A stretch of DNA of 8,156 nt from Bacillota bacterium. GTDB taxonomy: Bacteria; Bacillota; UBA4882; UBA8346. This document shows positions 5,312 to 8,156 of the stretch, piece after piece (position 1 is the stretch's first letter; each line of letters begins with the position of its first letter). The translations under genes and the position numbers were made by a program. The notes below the pieces were generated by a model. It saw only the letters and a program-made list of their open reading frames with translations, did no database searches and was not told the DNA's origin. The stretch covers positions 1 through 8,156 of the forward strand of contig JAEZJQ010000070.1 in the NCBI GenBank assembly GCA_023436305.1, read 5' to 3'.

Positions 5312-7618
5312 TCATTGATATTGGTATGTTCCCATCAACTGACCTTGTCGTAAAATATGACCTTTCATTGCCGAAACCACTTGGTTTTTGGTAGATCCAA
5401 ACGGCAAGTCAAGAGTGGTGTCCAAGGCATAGATGGTAAAATAATAGTGATGGATACCAGTTCCTTTGGGTGGGGATGGCCCATCATAACCGATCAGGTT
5501 CCAACTATTATTTCCTTGCTTTGAATTATCGGGCAGTATCGGATTCTTGGGAACATTTTCATTGAAGTGATTGGTTGTGGACGGGATATTAAAAAGAACC
5601 CAGTGAATCCAGTTTCCCCCGTCAGGATCAATACAAATGAGAACAAAACTTTTGATGCCCACTGGAACATTAGCCCAAAACAATGGCGGAGAATAATTAA
5701 AACCGGCCGGATGGGCGTCAAACCTGGCGTATTTTGGGGGAATCGGGCAGCCGTATGAAAATGCGGAACTCGTTAAAGTGATATTTAGTAAATTCTTGGC
5801 CAGGAATTTTTCCATCGCTTCGTAAAAATCAAAGCGGTTTTCTTCGTTATGAAAGCCGTGACCCTCATTTTCCTTGACCATGTATTCCACATTGAGCCCC
5901 CGCTTTCGTAAGGCAGCGACAATTCGGTCGGATTGACTGATATTGACTCGGGGATCATGGACGCCATGAGCTACTAAAAGCGGCACTTTAATTTGAGCGA
6001 CGTGAAAAATCGGTGAGGTGGCGAGTAACAATTTGGCATCTTTTTTAGGGTCGCCCACCTTTGCGTAAAGTTGATCGCGCATCGGTTCCCAATAAGGCGG
6101 AATGGTCTTCAAGAACGAAAAAATATCGGATATTCCTACATAATTCACACCACAAGCATATAGATCCGGATTAAAAGTTACCCCGGCCAAAGTGGCATAT
6201 CCCCCATAACTGGCACCATAAAGAACGATTTTCTTAGGATTGGCAACCCCTTGTTTGACTAGCCAGTATACACCATCAGTAATGTCATCCTGCATTTTGC
6301 GGCCCCATTGTTTGAAAGATAGTTCCCAGAACCTACGTCCATAACCGGTGGAACCACGAAAATTCATCTGTAAAACCGCAAAACCCCGATTAGCCAGAAA
6401 TTGGACTTCCGGGTTAAAACCCCAGTCATTCCGGGTCCAGGGACCGCCATGCGGGTTGACTACCACCGGGAGATTTCTGGGTTCCATACCTCTGGGAAGG
6501 GTCAAATAACCATGAATGAGTAAACCGTCACGCGATTTATAAGTGATGGGTTTTAGTTCACACATATCTTCTTCTTTAAGCCAGGGGCTGATATCGGAAA
6601 GCTTGACTAATTTGTCGATGGCGGTTTCATATAAATAATACGCGCCCCGGGTGCGATCGTTATATCTCCTGATGATATGAATGTCTTCATTTCTATTCAT
6701 AGCAGCAAAGACGAGTTCACCCAAGGGCATTTTTCGCCGGAGTTTTATATACTCCGACTCTGTCTGGGAATCTAAGAATTGGTATTCATCTTTCCAGGTA
6801 GTGTAAACGACGTAAGTTAAAACCTTACGTTTGGGCGAATAATGGAGACTTTTCACATCAACTTCAGGATGTTTGAAGATCACTTCCACCTCTTTGCCTT
6901 TTTTGATATCGAAGATAACAATGGCTAACTTGTCGCGGCCGATATTCGATGCGGCATAGACGTTTTGATTGTCGAACGTAAAGAAAAGAGGATTGATCGT
7001 CACCCGAAAATTTGTGGTGATAACTGGTTTAAAAGGCACCTCCTCGGTTTCCCGATATAATAAAGTATTATTCACCCCTTCGCTGGCCACGGCGATCCGG
7101 ATTTTACCACGATGATCGGTCTTCCAGGCTACAATATTGCCGGGATTTTTGGCAATCAGTTTCATTTCGCCGGTGACCACGTTCAAACGGTAGGCGTCGA
7201 AAACCTGGGGATTCCGTTTATTCAGACCAATAATTATTTCTCCGTCATGATCATTATGTATGTCGATGATTTCCGCCCGTACGCCTTCAAATGGAGTCAG
7301 ATCCTTTAAATTCCGGCCGTCCCGCTCCACGGAAACCAAGTGATAATTCTCATCACCCTTAAAATCTTTGCGATATATAATCCGGTTGTTACCTTTCCAA
7401 AAATAATCGGTAATGTCACGGGCAGTTTCTCCTGTGACTCGTATCACTTCATTGGTGCCGCGTTTTTGTACATACACATTCAAGCGGTTTTGATAAGGTC
7501 CCATAAAGGAAAGATAGTTCCCGTCCGGTGAAATCTGGAATGCTGTTTTTAGCGGGTTTTTAAAAAAATCGCGTAGGGGGATCCGAGGTACCGTTGGATT
7601 TAAATTACCGATTAACAC
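5312..7618 (-). CDS. S9 prolyl-oligopeptidase-type serine peptidase fused to a C-terminal PEBP (YbhB/YbcL) domain
   Basis: A 768-residue protein without signal peptide or membrane segment, so predicted cytoplasmic. Residues about 15-355 form the beta-propeller expected in S9 peptidases (for example DFFKNPLKTAFQISPDGNYL). Residues about 360-611 are an alpha/beta hydrolase with HGGPW (390-394), nucleophile Ser470 in GASYGGY, Asp555 in HGVHDPRV and His587 in EGHGF, so peptidase activity is likely. Residues about 612-768 are a nearly complete PEBP domain: LTSSAFSYGCPIPPKY, SPPLFWANVP, DPDGGNWIHWVLFNIP, GYDGPSPPKGTGIHHYYF, and GHILRQGQLMGTY. Its DPD motif is followed by Gly-Gly rather than the usual Ala-Pro. 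The two domains meet around residue 611 with almost no linker. S9 enzymes usually end there, so the length is about 155 residues above normal. The gene is convergent with the operon and has no evident link to it. GTG start and TGA stop. Confidence 0.93.
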   Translation of the reverse strand: MLIGNLNPTVPRIPLRDFFKNPLKTAFQISPDGNYLSFMGPYQNRLNVYVQKRGTNEVIRVTGETARDITDYFWKGNNRIIYRKDFKGDENYHLVSVERDGRNLKDLTPFEGVRAEIIDIHNDHDGEIIIGLNKRNPQVFDAYRLNVVTGEMKLIAKNPGNIVAWKTDHRGKIRIAVASEGVNNTLLYRETEEVPFKPVITTNFRVTINPLFFTFDNQNVYAASNIGRDKLAIVIFDIKKGKEVEVIFKHPEVDVKSLHYSPKRKVLTYVVYTTWKDEYQFLDSQTESEYIKLRRKMPLGELVFAAMNRNEDIHIIRRYNDRTRGAYYLYETAIDKLVKLSDISPWLKEEDMCELKPITYKSRDGLLIHGYLTLPRGMEPRNLPVVVNPHGGPWTRNDWGFNPEVQFLANRGFAVLQMNFRGSTGYGRRFWELSFKQWGRKMQDDITDGVYWLVKQGVANPKKIVLYGASYGGYATLAGVTFNPDLYACGVNYVGISDIFSFLKTIPPYWEPMRDQLYAKVGDPKKDAKLLLATSPIFHVAQIKVPLLVAHGVHDPRVNISQSDRIVAALRKRGLNVEYMVKENEGHGFHNEENRFDFYEAMEKFLAKNLLNITLTSSAFSYGCPIPPKYARFDAHPAGFNYSPPLFWANVPVGIKSFVLICIDPDGGNWIHWVLFNIPSTTNHFNENVPKNPILPDNSKQGNNSWNLIGYDGPSPPKGTGIHHYYFTIYALDTTLDLPFGSTKNQVVSAMKGHILRQGQLMGTYQYQ

Positions 7619-7624
7619 TTGCCG

Positions 7625-7632
7625 TCACCTTT
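7625..7632 (-). promoter_or_regulatory. Ribosome binding site for the GTG start of the peptidase gene
   Basis: On the minus strand AAAGGTGA ends 6 nt before GTG 7618-7616. This supports the GTG initiation codon, and no in-frame ATG lies at a comparable place. Confidence 0.7.
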
Positions 7633-7706
7633 ATTTCAGTCAAATATTTCTAATCAATATATGCGAAAAGAGAGCTGTTGTTAACCCCATAGTACATATT
7701 CACAAC

Positions 7707-7733
7707 ATTATATGACTGCTAACTTTAAGTCTA
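7707..7733 (-). promoter_or_regulatory. Candidate sigma-70-type promoter of the peptidase-PEBP gene
   Basis: On the minus strand a perfect TATAAT lies at 7712-7707. A weak -35-like TAGACT is at 7733-7728 with a short 15-nt spacer. It would give a leader of roughly 80 nt before the GTG start. The -10 is good and the -35 poor. Confidence 0.35.
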
Positions 7734-7989
7734 CTTTCTATTTCTAAAGCATTTCTAAAAAGGGGAACGAACCGAACTTTCCTTATCACGAGCAATATCT
7801 TCGTATGCGTCTCCTTCCTCGTAAAATTAAAATTGGAATATTTATAAGATTGGAAGTTGAGGAATCTCCTTTCAAAAAATTATGATAATAATAAATTACG
7901 GCCCAGAAAAGCTACACAGCAGTTGGAGCTTATTCAGCGACCGTCAATTCGTTTTTACTAGCTTTCACGGGAGCAATAATTCTCCCTAG

Positions 7990-8098
7990 GAGTCTGTGCG
8001 AGTAACACATTTTTATAGCTTAAAACCACAATATCTTGTATTAAATTGTGCTACCAAATACTAAATATGCTTCGAAAACCTATTACCCGCACAGACTC
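7990..8098. mobile_element. MITE-like 109-bp element with 18-bp terminal inverted repeats and CTAG flanks
   Basis: The left end GAGTCTGTGCGAGTAACA (7990-8007) matches the reverse complement of the right end (8081-8098), GAGTCTGTGCGGGTAATA, at 16 of 18 positions. Both ends are flanked by CTAG (7986-7989 and 8099-8102), as expected for a 4-bp target duplication, although CTAG is itself palindromic and could instead extend the repeats. The interior is AT-rich, has no coding potential, and holds a smaller inverted repeat CACAAT/ATTGTG (8027-8032, 8045-8050). This fits a non-autonomous miniature derivative of an insertion sequence. The TGCG(A/G)(A/G)TAA-like terminus and the 4-bp CTAG flank bring IS5-type elements to mind, but the parent family is not determined. 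It could also act as a transcribed hairpin. Confidence 0.65.
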
Positions 8099-8133
8099 CT
8101 AGAGTCACTATAATCGTCTTCAATAGATTGATA

Positions 8134-8156
8134 AATGCCCGTAAAATACGGGCATT
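8134..8156. terminator. Strong hairpin at the right edge, likely rho-independent terminator
   Basis: AATGCCCGTA (8134-8143) pairs perfectly with TACGGGCATT (8147-8156) around a 3-nt AAA loop, a 10-bp GC-cored stem. The window ends inside or just after the stem, so a following T tract cannot be seen. On the minus strand only two T follow directly. It may serve a gene beyond the edge. Confidence 0.5.

Larger units (their letters stand above)
7619..7985. other. Intergenic region upstream of the peptidase gene
   Basis: Apart from the ribosome site and candidate promoter of the minus-strand gene, I see no gene, RNA or repeat that can be supported in this stretch. Two very short open frames (minus strand near 7755-7829; plus strand 7882-7989) lack convincing ribosome sites and recognisable sequence. 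They could be remnants of lost genes. Confidence 0.5.

Noticed and set aside
7755..7829. Minus-strand acidic frame of about 22 codons (YEEGDAYEDIARDKESS...)
   Set aside because: It is enclosed between stops with no start codon or ribosome site and too short to judge. It could be a gene relic but is not supportable.
7882..7989. 35-residue plus-strand frame ending in the TAG of the left CTAG of the MITE-like element
   Set aside because: No convincing Shine-Dalgarno, very short, no recognisable family. Kept only as a possible truncated remnant.
7986..8102. Integron attC site as an explanation for the inverted-repeat structure
   Set aside because: The ends lack the GTTRRRY/RYYYAAC core pair, and the near-perfect 18-bp ends with CTAG flanks fit a transposon-type element better.

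Overview
The window shows a moderately AT-rich bacterial chromosome segment with Bacillota-like purine-rich Shine-Dalgarno sites (AAGGTG, AAAGGAG) and ordinary TAA/TGA stops. The peptidase gene ends in TGA, so the standard code applies. No tRNA, rRNA or CRISPR array was seen, and the sequence alone does not fix a genus.

Layout. Positions 118-587 (minus strand) hold the decayed 3' part of a NodU/CmcH-family O-carbamoyltransferase gene, with an amber stop, a one-base frameshift and an internal deletion. An AT-rich stretch (588-894) carries candidate -10 boxes. It is followed by a tight five-gene plus-strand operon (895-5302): FkbK-like 3-hydroxyacyl-CoA dehydrogenase, FkbJ-like discrete acyl carrier protein, FkbI-like acyl-CoA dehydrogenase, FkbH-like HAD glyceryl-transferase/phosphatase, and a discrete malonyl-transacylase-type acyltransferase. 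A convergent minus-strand gene (5312-7618) encodes an S9 prolyl-oligopeptidase-type peptidase fused to a C-terminal PEBP (YbhB/YbcL) domain. The right end (7619-8156) is non-coding, with a MITE-like 109-bp inverted-repeat element flanked by CTAG and a strong hairpin at the very edge.

How the genes fit together. The first four operon genes are the known set for making an ACP-bound C3 polyketide extender from glycolytic 1,3-bisphosphoglycerate: FkbH loads glyceryl onto the ACP, and the two dehydrogenases oxidise it to 2-hydroxymalonyl-ACP. The O-methyltransferase that would make methoxymalonyl-ACP is absent, and a discrete AT takes the last place. The simplest reading is a hydroxymalonyl-ACP supply module with its own trans-acting AT, comparable in concept to zwittermicin A. 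No PKS or NRPS is present in the window, so the consumer is either outside it or lost. The broken carbamoyltransferase next door suggests a biosynthetic cluster that is partly eroded.
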